From the NCBI GenBank assembly GCA_027579435.1, contig JANBPK010000734.1:1-64000 (forward strand): 64,000 bases of DNA. The letters are read 5' to 3'. This document shows, in pieces, positions 11,517 to 23,613 of this stretch (position 1 is its first letter; each line of letters opens with the position of its first letter). The notes beneath the pieces were generated by a model. It saw nothing but the letters and a program-made list of their open reading frames with translations, was not told the DNA's origin and ran no database searches. Both the position numbers and the translations under genes were made by a program. Source of the stretch: Candolleomyces eurysporus (Eukaryota; Basidiomycota; Agaricomycetes; Agaricales; Psathyrellaceae).

Positions 11517-14500
11517 CAACATACCATACAACACCGCGGAGCAACAACTATTTCCTCTCTCTCTTTCGAGATCTCTCGATATCGTTACCCAACCACTCCT
11601 CAAAACCGCCATCCGCGGACTACCTCAAAACTGGAACACGACTTTCATCAAAAGAAACATGATATCTCACATCTAATGGATTAAGCATCGTCATAATTTT
11701 GACCGTCAGCCACGCATCTCAGCCCCTTCATTGTATTCTGTTGCATATTTTCGAGTTCAGCTCCTCACTATCTTCGACGCACTCATCGCATCTGGTCTTC
11801 CCTCTTCTCACATTGTTCGTTTTCAAGAACCACCCTACACATCACTNGCAATTTTGTTATTTATCTCAACGCATCGTTTATAGCATATCGTCATGACCGT
11901 TTATTCACGCTCGTTTATTTCGGGAATTTCGACCTTTTCAGCTGGGACATTCATCATGTCAATGCATCAACCTTCAACGCACATATCCATTCAACCTCCA
12001 TTTCAACATGAAAACTTGTACGACAGCATCNATAGGAAAGGCATCATNNCNNTTCATCNTNATGCGCCGTTTAATGGGTAGAACTTNCTACGAAATATCA
12101 TTCGTCATCTCAGAATGGCCGAGCGCTGGAGCTGGAGAGCTTCTAAACGTGAACGNNACTCTCNGTGACCTTGAGTATATTGACTCCTCCCGGGCTGCGG
12201 GGGAAGGTATTGTCAACACCCCAAAGCCCCACAGCGCATAGCCCAGAGTCTGAGGAGAGGCCTGGATTGCGCCGCCTAAGTATGCGATGACCGTCTGAAT
12301 GGCGGATATGTCGTCATCACCCGCCCCCCCCCCATGCCAAGTCGCAANCCCAATTGTATTCCACGAAATTTTTTCACGATAAGAATGTAAAGGAGATTCG
12401 CGTAGCAGCGACAAGTTACGTCGAGATTGAGAGGAAACTTGACAGGTTGTCAAAGCTCCACTATTCCTGAACAATGGGTCAAGTTGCCGACTGGCGAGTT
12501 CTTACACGGTTGTCGGGTGTCGGACCAATGTCGGGGAGGTTTTAGGACAACTTTTTATGACTGAATTCACCACAAGAGAGATGTCGATNTTGACGTTGNT
12601 GGTTACGTTTGAATACATGTCTATGGAGCGGCTCCCCTCCCCGCGATAGCACTGTACAAATATGCGCGTATGACCTGTGTATTACAGTNCCCNNNCCTCC
12701 ATCATGACGACCCATNGTCACTTATCACTCAGCGCTTTAGCCTCCAGATCCGTCCGTAGAATGNNTNTTGTGATGAGTCGGGGGTGTTCTGTTTTGGTGA
12801 ATTTTTGTGATCCCCCCATGCGCTTGGGGGAGTTCTCTTGGGGGGGCCACAAAGGTACGTACAGATCCGTGCGGCGGCGCAACTTGCTTGTCATTGGTTC
12901 GGATGGATGGCGCAGATGCCGGAGAGTGGATGACGATTTGAAGGCTTCCTGGAACATGACAGGGTTTTGTGATACTTGGAAGAGACGCTGGGTGCTGTAG
13001 AGATTAGGATTCAGAATAGAGACAGTCAGNGTANTTGGTTCATAGATTGGATGATATGAAATGAAGTGCTCACCTCACATAGCTAATCAAATTGTGAAAG
13101 CCAAAAAGTGACAGGATATTTCAAATAGTTCGTCCCGTATTCCGGGGTCGCCTTCATATTTAGAACNCTCTTGCTTGTCATTGANCGTGTAGTACTCGNA
13201 GGATNAGTTTGTATCGGATATGTCGCCCGTCCAGCTGGANCATTGGTTCTGGTGCGATAAGATCGATCTCCGGTTNGAGAGGACTCGACGACCGCGGCGG
13301 TCAAATAAGAGGGGAGTGTCCGCCACAGGAAAAATTGGACTCTTCCATGTTTCTCCGAGACAGAGCCTCGTCCTAGGATAGCGCCAAAGTTTCTAATACA
13401 TGACCAAGAGTAAGCGGGTGGCATTCGCCGACTTGGACGCACACCCGAATAGTATGAGCCCGTCTGTGCCGGCTTTCGAGTTNGAGTACTAGCGTCCATT
13501 TCGACGCACCTCCGCCTGCATGTCGACCTTGATGCATGATGCATGAGGCCTCAAAGGGGACCTTCTCGATTGCACGCACACCATCAGACATCGATTAAGA
13601 TTCGGGAATAATGCTGCCAGCTTGCAGCACGGTGGCTGAACCAACGTTGGCCAGCCGTGCGCTTTATGCATTTTTTCAGGGAGGATTTTTACCCTGCCGA
13701 NGGATAGAGCCCTGTCGATAATCGCGATGGTAGATGATGGAGAATCTGGGGCCCAGTTCGGCTTGCCGAGATCGCTGGTGAAGGAGAGCTGCTCCAGAGA
13801 CCTGAGCTACCCGACAGTTAGGCCTTTAGGGTCCGAATCGACCTCAACCGAGTGGAAACGCAGATATTATGTGGTGGCAATTAATCAGAAGGCAAACCAC
13901 GTTTTTTCTGCGTTCTGTCGCCTGGTGACCTGCATGTGCGGATTGATGAGAGGAAATAAGGACAGTGGGAAGGTTTTGACCACCCCTTGGAGCTCGCTAT
14001 GAAGCACTTATTATACTCTGCTGCTACGCACTTGTATACGCCGGAAACCTTGAGAACAGGGCACAAAAGGGCATTGTCGCAGAGCTGACATGGTCGTCAG
14101 GGTAAGAGTCAGCAGCGAAGAGTAAATGGAGCAAGGAATTGCTATATGTGGGTGCAAACTCTGCAAGAGACGCGCATCAGAGCCTGAGGGAATTAGAGCT
14201 CTGTGACAGTGCTGGATAACGGCCAATCCTTATCTTGTCCTTTGACCACCATCTCCCCTGTCGACATTCTGCAACATTCATTCAAGTCTGCTCGTCGTGC
14301 TCGGCATCGACCCAACTCGATTTCTCATCACAATTGTCCCTGAATCAACACCACCGTAGCCACCATTGATTCTTCTACTCGTTCGCACCCTACGAGGGAC
14401 TCGCTTCCCCTCCACACACCGGCTGGAACCCTCAGCGCTCGAAACCAGGGAGCCACAACCCCAAGAGCACCGCTGACGCACAGGACATCGGTCTCTGAGC

Positions 14501-14674
14501 CACCACTCCTGAGCCTCATCCCAGCGACTCGCTCAAGGACAGAGCTAGAGGCCGGCGGCAGCAACAGTACAAGCAGCGGCGCACTCAGCGACCAATCCTC
14601 CAACGGCAGCGGTACAGTCTTCTATCGCCCTGTAAATCTCAAATTTGTGACTAACGACTCTCTATGTCTTCTTC
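11517..14674. other. N-rich interval, no supported gene
   Basis: About 3.2 kb with clusters of single or paired Ns between about 11849 and 13490, indicating poor read support. The left few hundred bases are probably the Ecl1-family 3' UTR. A minus-strand frame at 12088-12474 and others at 12718-12957 and 13083-13544 are open but contain Ns and no recognisable domain. The right end (about 14350-14610) holds a Ser/Thr/Pro-rich open frame without an ATG that may be a 5' exon of the WDR26/Gid7 gene. Confidence 0.4.
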
Positions 14675-17475
14675 ATGTCCTGGTGCCTCTCGCTGACTTG
14701 TGCACATGCACGCTTACAATCACCATCTCCACAACCNACCTGGACTCGTGTCTTCTCTTTTTTCCTCGCTACGGCAGACGCCGAGCATAGCAGGGCTCGT
14801 AAGCGACAAAGGATCGACAGTCCTTCCGGCACTACTACCCCCACCCACAACCTCCTTGACCACAGTTCCCCCTCCTCGCGAAACACAATGAAATTCTCAG
14901 ATTCCGCCATCGACTCTATCCTTTCAACATCGCCAGAAATCTCTACAGAAGCTGGGCCTTCATTGAGCGGATATGATGGCATTGCGCCAACAAATGGTCA
15001 CACCAACGGTCGTGTTTATCCAGTAATGACAAATGGTTCATCGTCAGGGCTGGGTGGGGGACACAAACATGGGAAGGGTATTGCTAGAGTCAACTTGCCG
15101 GGAACCTCTCTATCCGATGACTCCCTAATTAACCGGGAGGAATTCGTTCGCCTTGTCGTTCAGAGTTTGCGGGATGTGGGTTACATGTACGTCCCTCGCC
15201 GTCGTCTTCGGCCGTGCGCAGTACATTTCTTCTTTCTGAAACTAACATCCTCTTTCCCTTCAACGGGGCTATCCGTTGAACAGTGAATCGGCAGCAACCC
15301 TCGAAGCAGAGTCTGGGTACACGATGGAGACACCAGAAGTAACGCAGTTTAGACAACACATTCTTGACGGGATGTGGTCTAAAGCAGAGGCGGCGTTGAG
15401 ATACTTGTACATTGAAGACGAAGACGGGCTACTGGTAACGTCTCTCGCATTCCGGTGTTTCTGGGGAGTTAACTTTTGTATAGGACGCCAAATTCCTAAT
15501 CAATGAACAGAAATACTTGGAACTTCTCGAGGCAGGGAAGACTAGCGCCGCGCTGCAAGTGTTGCGCAACGAGCTTGCTCCTCTGAATGTGGACTCTGAC
15601 CATTTACACACACTGTCCAGGTTAGTACCCCAATATNGGTNTAGAGTNGGTCTGACATTGTGCGCAGCCTTATCATGTGTTCGGAACCGGAGGATTTGCG
15701 AAGACGGGCGGATTGGGATGGGGCTTCCGGGGTTTCTCGGCATCGGTTACTGAGTAAACTACACGGTGCGTACCCACCATAGTATCAATCCCGCCGTTAA
15801 TTGACACATTCACTCCCTTAGATTATATCCCTTCATCCGTCATGCTTCCCCAGAAACGATTTCCAACACTCCTCCACCAAGCGATCGAATACCAACGGCA
15901 TCAATGTTTGTACCACAACCTGCCCTCAGANGGAATCACCTATTCTCTATATTCCGACCATTATTGCCCTAGCGATGAATTCCCTACAATCACAACAACG
16001 ATTCTCGAAAGCCATAAAGACGAAGTATGGAATATGGAATGGAGTCATGACGGGAGATACCTTGCTACCGCAAGTAGGGACAAATCTGCCATCATTTGGC
16101 GCGCAGGGGTGAGCTCTCCACCTCTAGGTCCTTGTTTTGGCATCTCATTGCTTTCCTCTTGTTTTCCGAAGGTTCCCGGGTCGTCTTCACCAGATTGGTC
16201 ATTACATGCCGTTCTAGAAGACCATCCCCACCCTGTGAATCGTGTCGCCTGGTCATTAGACGACTCGATCCTTGTTACGAGTGCGGAACAGTTTATCAAG
16301 ATGTGGAATTCAAAGGTCANAGTTTTGTCATTTCACATGGGAGGCGACACTGAATATTACGGTACTAGACGGGCGTGTGTATTCGAACGCTAGAAGGTGG
16401 ACATACAGAAACAGTCTCTTCTCTCGCGTGGCTGCAGGACGGATCAGGATTTTTCTCAGGGGGGCTTGACCGGAAGATCATTCACTGGGTAAGTCTCAGC
16501 TGTTTCCGTATTGAGTCCTGAGCTTGGGATAGCAATACATTCTCACTGCATTCTGACCCTCTACCTAGAGCGCGAACGGGACTCTGAAGGAAGAATGGCC
16601 GCAAGCGTCNATAAGGATTACGGATATGGCCTTAACGCCGGATTGTACACGNTTGGTTGCTGTCGGGATAGATGCCCATGANGGNACTCCATCGAGAGGT
16701 GTTGAATCCCTAGATGGCACCTCAAACCCGTTATTGTCGCTGGGTTCACCGAAAGGTTCGCACAGATTGGTGGTATTCGATATTTCTTCGAAGCAACCGA
16801 TTTTGTGAGTGCTTGTTTTACTTTGCTCCGCCCTCGCCTTTTCCCACTACATTCTTACTGAATGAATTCCTGAATAGGTCAATTCGCATGGAGGGTGAGC
16901 TCACAAGCGTCAAGGTGCTACATAATTCCCAGTATGCATTGATCAACCACGCACCTGATGTGAGCAATTCTTTTTGTTTTTGCAGGGTTGCCTCTGATTA
17001 TCTTGTGAACAGGTTCTCTACTTGTATGATATCCGGAACGGTAGACTATCTGGAAAGTATATCGGGCAGCGACAGGGCGAACACATAATTAAAAGCTGTT
17101 TCGGTGGTGTTAACGGTACTTTTGTGGCCAGTGGGAGCGAAGGCGAGTCTCTTTCTCTCGTGCCCTTGTATTCGTCTCGCAGCTTTTAAGAAGGCTGACC
17201 TCGCGTTTACAGATGGCAATGTCTATGTTTGGCACCGAGAAACGGGTACGCTGCTTGAAGTGCTTCCAGGTCATGGCCACGGCAGTGTGAATGCCATCGC
17301 ATGGAATCCGACAAATGGACGGATGTTTGCCTCATGTTCTGACGATTCCACGATTCGGATTTGGGAAGCACCTCGTTCTACCCTACCGCACGAGCCAAGA
17401 ACTCAGCGATTGGATGGCTTGGGAAATGGCATTTCGAACGGCAAAGGAAAGGGTAAGCTTTCAGAGCCTTCTTAG
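14675..17475 (+). CDS. WDR26/Gid7-like subunit of the GID/CTLH ubiquitin ligase
   Basis: Multi-exon gene for the LisH-CTLH-WD40 scaffold of the GID/CTLH E3 ligase (yeast Gid7, human WDR26), which mediates oligomerisation and substrate recruitment. A disordered leader containing [11 protein letters not shown] precedes a LisH/CTLH block (about 15120-15640): [18 protein letters not shown], then spliced [24 protein letters not shown] and [20 protein letters not shown]40 blades start at about 16000 with [18 protein letters not shown] and SRDKSAIIW, and end with [17 protein letters not shown] and [12 protein letters not shown] just before the stop. Introns at 15188, 15435 and 15621 were checked for frame. 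The ATG at 14675 is the first in the open frame, but the true start may lie in an upstream exon near 14350-14610; the ATG at 14888 is a conservative alternative. Ns interrupt the blades at 16320, 16610 and 16652. Confidence 0.82.
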
Positions 17476-17529
17476 ATCGGCACGATTTTGACTAGCTCCA
17501 TGAATCATTGAAGTAGAGAGGGTGTAGAC

Positions 17530-17730
17530 TTAAAATGTCCTTCCAGCCACCATCTTTCCACCCTTCAACTTCTTCTCCACACCCGCAGTTGGTGGCTCGC
17601 CCACTGCTCCCTCTCTTCGTGAGAGAATGACATTCTTGGCTGCACGAGTTGGCACCTTCCTACTTTGAANGCTTCCACTGACATGGATCGCTCGAGGACC
17701 CCAATCTTCATCTTCTTTCTGTGCCGACAT
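17530..17730 (-). CDS. small ORF, weakly MBF1-like
   Basis: A 66-codon ATG-initiated frame between the WDR26/Gid7 stop and the Elongin A stop. It is polar and basic, with KVPTRAAKNVILSRREGAVG and ends GGKMVAGRTF. The run R-x-A-x-x-x-x-x-x-RR-x-GAV recalls the N-terminal region of the coactivator MBF1, but the helix-turn-helix domain is absent. It may be a degraded fragment, a small protein or chance. It contains one N at 17670. Recognition is weak. Confidence 0.2.
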   Translation of the reverse strand: MSAQKEDEDWGPRAIHVSGSXQSRKVPTRAAKNVILSRREGAVGEPPTAGVEKKLKGGKMVAGRTF

Positions 17731-18805
17731 TCAAGCCATCGTATTTCCACTCAATCACTAATCGAATCCCTTGTCACCTGTAGATTACGACTACCCCCTT
17801 GCAGCATCATGATGTCCTTCCCTTCGTTTTGCATAACAGTGNTTTTTTCCCATCTTCTGATATGGCATATTTTCATCATAATCGTGGACCCACAACCTCA
17901 GTTTTTTTGGCTTTTTTTTGCAGCTTAGAAGGCTCGGGCAAATTTATCCCTTGTATCACTCTGGAAACAACCGTAGTTGCAGTACTAGTACACCTTTTGG
18001 GCCGTGTAAAATACAATATCTCGTCCTTCCCGTTGTAGCAAAGTCCGGTAAATGACAAGGTGACCCGGATTAGAACACAAGGATTAGAACACAAGAATCA
18101 GGTGGCCTCGACGAAAACGAGGAGATCTAGAAGTCGTCCGAGGCGTCGACTGAGAGGACCAGGGTTTCATGTCTTCNTTCTTCTCGAGATTCATCGCCAT
18201 CTAACATTCGGAGAATTCGAGTCTCCAAGAGGAGCCATCTCATCTTGGTCTGGAATTTGTGGTTCAAGCGGAGAATGACTTCATACCTTGCCAGTAGATC
18301 ATGGCCAGGAGGAGCTAGCGATGNAAGAACCCGTTCTAGTGCTTAATTTGAGCTAGATACTNTGACANGGGTTGAACACGTCCTGAAATAAATGGCTGAC
18401 TAGACGTACACTGAATACAATAATAATACAACACTCGCAGTAGCGAGACATTACATGAGCCAGTCATTCTACATTTAACGACGGAGTAGTATGCAGCCCG
18501 ATGCTAGGTAGAGAGCGGGAGGTTGACGCAGAGACCACGGTGGTTCAGTCCGTCCATTAGTGCGAAAGCTAAAAATCCTTTAGGGATCAATAGAAGACGA
18601 AGTCGGGAAATTTGCTGGGCAAGANTGTAAAGAAAGTTGCGCGGCGATATCGATGCCCTAGAATGATTGATGGCACCTGGATTTGAGTAGACTATACGGC
18701 AACGGTCACCGAATGGAGGAAGGCGAGGTGATAAGTCGAACGAGCACAGATAGGTGAGACAGCCCGAAGGCNAAAAAAATCCAAGCACGAGGCAGGGCCT
18801 TTGCA
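17731..18805. other. interval with no clear gene
   Basis: About 1.1 kb left of the Elongin A stop codon, probably including its 3' UTR. It holds several Ns, poly-T tracts and a perfect 14-bp tandem repeat. No coding signal was found. Confidence 0.4.
18067..18094 (+). repeat. 14-bp tandem direct repeat
   Basis: GGATTAGAACACAA occurs twice head-to-tail with no mismatch (18067-18080 and 18081-18094). It lies in non-coding sequence. Two units are too few to call a minisatellite. Confidence 0.8.
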
Positions 18806-20155
18806 TCAAGAAACAGGTCTCTGAGAGNACGCCCGATGTTTCGGTACGAAGAGACATGCCATGGGATCTTTCTTGAAAGGNGCGGGGGATTTGAATGCTG
18901 GTGCTGGGCAGGCTGTTGACGCTGGAGAAGAGGACACAGCCCTTGGTGGGGGTGCGGAACTCTTTGCCTGTTGCGTATTAGGAGGGGATGACGGTGGTGG
19001 TGGTTTGGCCACGAGTTGCTTCGATTTAGGCAGGGAGCAGTGATGCTGGGATCCGGTATCGAAGGAGGAACTTGGGGGTGACATTCTTGAAGAAGAAGCA
19101 GAGGCAGGGCTAGATGCAGATGACGAAGATGATGGTGGTATGCGCCGTGGAACGGTGACAGTGTTTACTGTCACCCGACCAGGTATTAANTTGGGTATAG
19201 CCGGAAGAATCGAATCATCAGGTGTTGCATGAACACGAGTTGTTTTACCGATTTGTCTGGGAGGTAGCGTTCTTGAGTTGTAGAAAGCTTTGTGAAGCTT
19301 AGAAGCCTCCGATCGGGTTTTCTGAAATAGGGTTTTGGGTTGCACTGGTACGCCCCCTAGGTTGAGAAGCATGAGTGATGAGTTCCACCNTAGAGATGGG
19401 AGCAACTTGTACTCACATCCTCCAGTTCGGGGGCGTTTCGGAGGTGGTACACGGTCGGTGAATCTTACTTCTCTTTCCTTCTTGCGTTCGTCTGCTTCCT
19501 TACGCTGGGAACGGATTTTCAATCCCACCTCTTCAATCCGTTTAATTTCAGCCTCCTGGAGGAGCTGTATCGCTTGAATAAGCCGTCTATGGTGAGATGA
19601 TAGAGACAAAAGGATCTCACAAAGTATCTGTTTCTCCATGAATCGGGTTCTTGTGGCTCATCATCGAGAGAATAACGCTCTTCCGCTATCAAGCGGTACT
19701 TTTGGAAGCACATTTCCTTCCAAATGCCTAGGAACAAACGTTAACACAGGGTAACTCTGGACAGCTTGATAGATGTTTACCTGGAGTGTCGGGTTGAATA
19801 TGCTGAGAGAATAAGAATAAATTTCATTCGAAATCTGAGGTGGATAATAATAAAAAACATACCGGCGAGGCCTCTTCCAGCCGCGCAAGCTGATCAGCAT
19901 TGCACCGTTCGAGGATAGGTTTCACCAAATCGAAGCNCAACTCGGAGCCCAGATTACTGATAGCTGCAACGATTTAAGCCCTTTCACGCCCATCCCAAGC
20001 AAAGCNGGGCTTACATTCAGCATGGTTGGCAGCAACTGCAAGGGACGACTAATTAGNACATTGGGCAGCACGGGAAGCAAGTGACTCATACCGCGCTGGC
20101 AGAGATACACGAGGGATGGCAGCCTGGCATTAGAAGAGTCGCTTCCGGCCGACAT
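18806..20155 (-). CDS. Elongin A (RNA polymerase II elongation factor SIII subunit A)
   Basis: Minus-strand, about six exons. The ATG at 20155 gives MSAGSDSSNARLPSLVYLCQ. Spliced exons then read SLVYLCQRV (a BC-box-like S-L-x3-C-x2-V for Elongin C binding), ISNLGSELRFDLVKPILERC and NADQLARLEEASP (the F-box-like Elongin A core), DTPGIWKEMCFQKY, and EEPDSWR-like DEPQEPDSWRNRYF. A phase-0 intron then leads to EAEIKRIEEVGLKIRSQRK. The order matches Elongin A, which stimulates Pol II elongation and can seed an Elongin BC-Cullin ligase. The C-terminal about 120 residues are Ser/Pro-rich and end LFVPKHRA...SQRPVS. Ns at about 18828, 18881, 19190 and 19390 make local residues uncertain. It is divergent from the Gti1/Pac2 gene, 960 bp away. 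Confidence 0.82.
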
Positions 20156-21115
20156 GATCGCTGGAGGAGAAAGGGCGCTCGTCGTCGTCGTCGTCGTTGG
20201 GAGCGGCGATGAGCAAGGGCCGCTTATAAGGGCTCATGGCGATGCGGCCGGGAATCGGAGAGCTTGGACAAGGGTCGGAAGCGTGGGAGAGCTCTCGGCG
20301 CCACGTGGACGATTGATGGATCATTTGTTGGCCAAGTGGTGTCTAAAAATGGATTCCAGAGATTCTCCCTTTCTCAATCTCGAAGAATTGCNGCTATTAC
20401 TTCCTCGGTATGTTCTCACCTGGCACCTGGCTTCTTTTCCAACCAGCTCATCGCTGATTGCCATCCGTTCATACTCTTTTGTAAATTCCAGTCCAAAAAA
20501 AAAAACTTCTATCGATATTTCCGTGCTCCCTCGTCGTTTCGGGTATGCACAAGGTTTAAAATCATAAGCCCAAGGTCGTCCCTGCAACGGGTCGGTTTCG
20601 GGATCTTACAGTAATATTAATTCCAGCCCGTGCATTCACCTTTTGCATCGTGGTTTGGGTGAGCCATCCATGACCTCATCCACGGTCAATCAATCGAACT
20701 GGCCCTTGGGTGATACCTCGATTGTATCACCATTCAATATGCTCCAGTCACAAAGCGGAAGGCGTATCTCAATCTTGCAGTTTCATACTTGATTGCCTTT
20801 CGGGGAATGCCTTCCTCGTCGAATCCGTCTTCTGAATCCTGATGACCTATCGCTCCCAGCTCGTGAATCTCGCTTTCAGATGTAACTGTTGGCCGGTGTC
20901 TGTTAATATGTGGCACGCTAACAGACAGGTCCATGTCTTCGGTTTCTCCTTCCATGGCGAAGCGGAACACATTCTCGCCACTTCTCCCTTGGCTATTCCA
21001 GCCAACTACTTTAAAGCCCTCCGGTATTTTTCAACTCATGCACCTCTCACGGACGGCGTCCGCGAAACCTATTCCTCCGAAGATAAAAGGCTCTCCCTAA
21101 CGAACTTACTCTCCA
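20156..21115. other. divergent intergenic region
   Basis: About 960 bp between the starts of Elongin A (-) and the Gti1/Pac2 gene (+). It should carry both promoters; the length fits the long upstream regions usual for fungal transcription factor genes. A poly-A tract lies at about 20497-20506. No coding exon was recognised. Confidence 0.45.
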
Positions 21116-22088
21116 ATGAACATGCAATACCCAACCCACCCTCGCCTTCACGTCCGAGACGCTCGTGATGCCCACACGGTCTTCGAAGCCGTTCGCCTCG
21201 GACACCTTCGTCCTGTTGTGCGCCGGCTGAACGAAATGGAGCGGTCGACGTACGTCCACTCTGGGGCAGTATTCGTCTGGATCGAGTGCGACGATGATGC
21301 AGGCCTGAAGCGTTGGACAGGTAAGTTCGACATCGAGCCCTACATCTTGCGCCCATTCTAATTGCCGTCTTTTGCAGATGGTCGAGTCTGGGGACAGAGT
21401 CGTATGCGCGAGGTAAATCGTTTTCCCAGCGAATCCCCGAAGTCTCGACTTGACCACTGACTCGTTCATTTTGACGGCGTACAGCCGTACCTGTTCTACG
21501 ATGAAAAGCTCCCTTACGATAACGGCAATCTTCCCAGTGAAACAAATCGGTAAGTTGCCGCCTCGTTGTATCTATGTGTCTCCGAAACGATGACCCTGGA
21601 CCAGGGCGCCTACATTCAGATTTGTCGATGGAGTCTCGAAGACTGGGCCCTCGTCTTCAGCGCTCTCGCATCAAGAACGGTCAACGAATCACCACAAGGG
21701 GCTTGTCAAGCAAGCGTATTCGGCGTGGGTCACCCCAAATCCGTACGCTCGGCCACAAAAGTGGCACTTAACAGCCTATTTCACATACGCGGATCTTCCG
21801 CACCTCCCCACCATCGACCAGGACGGGCTGCTTGCGACCATCGTCTTGCCTGAAGGGGTGTACAAGAGTGGGAAGGCGAGAACGCGTGAGGACGAAGAAG
21901 CGTCTGTACCTCGGACCAGCCCGACCTCTTCCCCTCCCCCCAGCTCCGCAGGTTTAATGGGGGGACGCCTACCCCCTTTGGTTGCGGTCGGACCTCCTGG
22001 GTCGTTTGGTCAACCACGGGTCCAGGTGGCTCGATTGCCAGAAGACCAACGCGTCATCCAAATGTTGAATTCCAGACATATCAGGTGA
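21116..22088 (+). CDS. Gti1/Pac2 (WOPR-domain) transcriptional regulator
   Basis: Four exons (21116-21320, 21378-21412, 21485-21549, 21620-22088) keep frame and give 257 residues. This is a WOPR-domain DNA-binding protein, the family of fission yeast Gti1 and Pac2 and Candida Wor1, which control gluconate uptake, sexual development or morphological switching. WOPR box A is seen as SGAVFVWIECDDDAGLKRWTD and then GRVWGQSRMRE-PYLFYDEK across two introns. Box B is seen as GLVKQAYSAW and QKWHLTAYFTYADLPHLPTI. The gene closes with DQRVIQMLNSRHIR and a stop. CAG|GTGAAG at the stop could be a donor to a further exon, so the C-terminus is less certain. At this length it is nearer Pac2 than the long Wor1 proteins. 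Confidence 0.88.
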
Positions 22089-22745
22089 AGGACGCCGAGT
22101 ATGTACCTGCGCAGGCTTCCTCGGGACGGAATTATATTCGTCGAGCCGGAGTTTACAGGCGGATGCCCCACAACGAACACGTTGTTGCACTGCCTATTAG
22201 CCGGTACATTGCTTGTCTGGAAGAGCACGCAACGCCTCCGCAATATGTATGTGATATTAGGTACAACGACCGCGACGAAACATATTATGTATTCCCGTAA
22301 CATAACTCTGTAACACGGCTGTCGAAGATCTTATGTATTTTTTCCGACCCGGACAATCCATTGACCTTCTCGGATTCAAACCATTCCCCGGGGTCAAACA
22401 GCATTGATACTCTAAGAAGGGTCTGCTATACGATATTTGGGCAGTTGAACTCTAATCGATGTTAGGTGAGCCGAGAAACCGGAAATGATAATCTGGACAG
22501 GCATCGGGGCGGGGAAATATCGACACGAGGAAGCAGGATTCGGTCGGGACTGAGCAGATAAATATACAGCAATCGCCACCGGTACGGTATGACCCGCTTC
22601 CTGCTTGTTGAAGCATGGTTTCAGGCAATGGAACGTATTGCCGGGTCCCAGGCGAGTGGTTGAGCTCGGACTTGACATATTGGTAGCTCCAGCCAAGATG
22701 AATGAAGTAAAAAGCGCACGTATGCTTGCATACGCTAAACTTCAA
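22089..22745. other. convergent 3' region
   Basis: About 660 bp between the stop codons of the Gti1/Pac2 gene (+) and Cwf18 (-). It probably holds both 3' UTRs. No other feature was recognised. Confidence 0.4.
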
Positions 22746-23375
22746 TCAATCTTCTTCGTCGTCCGAAAGGTCGGCCGCATTTTGTCGTTCCTGAGCCTTC
22801 ATGGCCCCTACCAGATCGTCCGACTGACCGTTCTGGGCTGCAAGACGTTGACCTGTTCGGGGACGTCAGGGATGCGTACAGACCCTTGGGTCGAGAAGAA
22901 CAGCTCACGGATCAGTGTGTGTATCGCTTCCTGTGTTTTACGTTCTAGCCTTGCCAATTTTTTTTCCATGTCCCGTTTGAGATCCCAATTGGGACGTTTG
23001 GGCGCAATGTTGAAGATATCCTGGGACAGGGTGGTGAGCCAAGGCATATCATCGGCAAGAACCAACAAACCAGCTCCTGTTTTTCCTTCTCTTCGTGCTC
23101 GGTGATGATGCGTTCAGCCANCCCTTTCACATTCTTTTCGACGGTGTCTTCCAAGTCCTCTGCGTTCCCGTGCTTCTTCAAAGTTCTCGACACGGGATCG
23201 AAGTTTCGGCCGTGTAGAAGGGATTCTAGTGCCCTGCTCGGTCTCATGAGCGACGTGCTNTGGAATGAACGTATTCGAATGCTCACCCTTCACCACCCTC
23301 CGCGCCTCCCATTTTCCTCTTCCTGAGAGCTAAAAGACGCGCCTTGCGCGCTTCAGATGCTTCTTGTAACGACAT
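22746..23375 (-). CDS. Cwf18/CCDC12 pre-mRNA splicing factor
   Basis: Four short exons give about 155 residues, close to the size of human CCDC12 and fission yeast Cwf18, components of the active spliceosome. The start exon reads MSLQEASEARKARLLALRKR. Later exons give NIAPKRPNWDLKRDMEKKL and ARLERKTQEAIHTLIR, the diagnostic cwf18 domain. A final exon reads QRLAAQNGQSDDLVGAMKA and ends SDDEED. The last intron must be removed to pass from HTLIR to QRLAAQ; without it the frame reads into unrelated sequence. One N lies at 23121. Start codons of this gene and GUF1 are about 240 bp apart and divergent, so a shared promoter is likely. Confidence 0.88.
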
Positions 23376-23613
23376 GAGCGCTCCTCCTTGAGATTATTTA
23401 CGGATTGAATGATCGCCCCCTGCTTGAAACGACGCCAACGAGTCGGTAGTGCACGTTGGGGGAGAGATTGCTAGTGCTGACTAATCTGTACAATGCGCCC
23501 GTTTCGGTAACGGTGCCTTTGCTGAACACGGTCACATCCTCTCCCTACACACTCCCTGGTTAGAGTTTTTCAGCGTTTTCGCGTACCGAGAGCAGCGGAG
23601 GTGTGCCCTTGGT

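Noticed and set aside
12088..12474. Possible minus-strand coding exon with hydrophobic stretch
   Set aside because: Contains Ns, has no recognised domain and no plausible neighbouring exons; not enough evidence.
22370..22410. T-arm-like sequence (GGTTTGAATCC on the minus strand)
   Set aside because: Flanking bases do not form T-stem, anticodon or acceptor stems.
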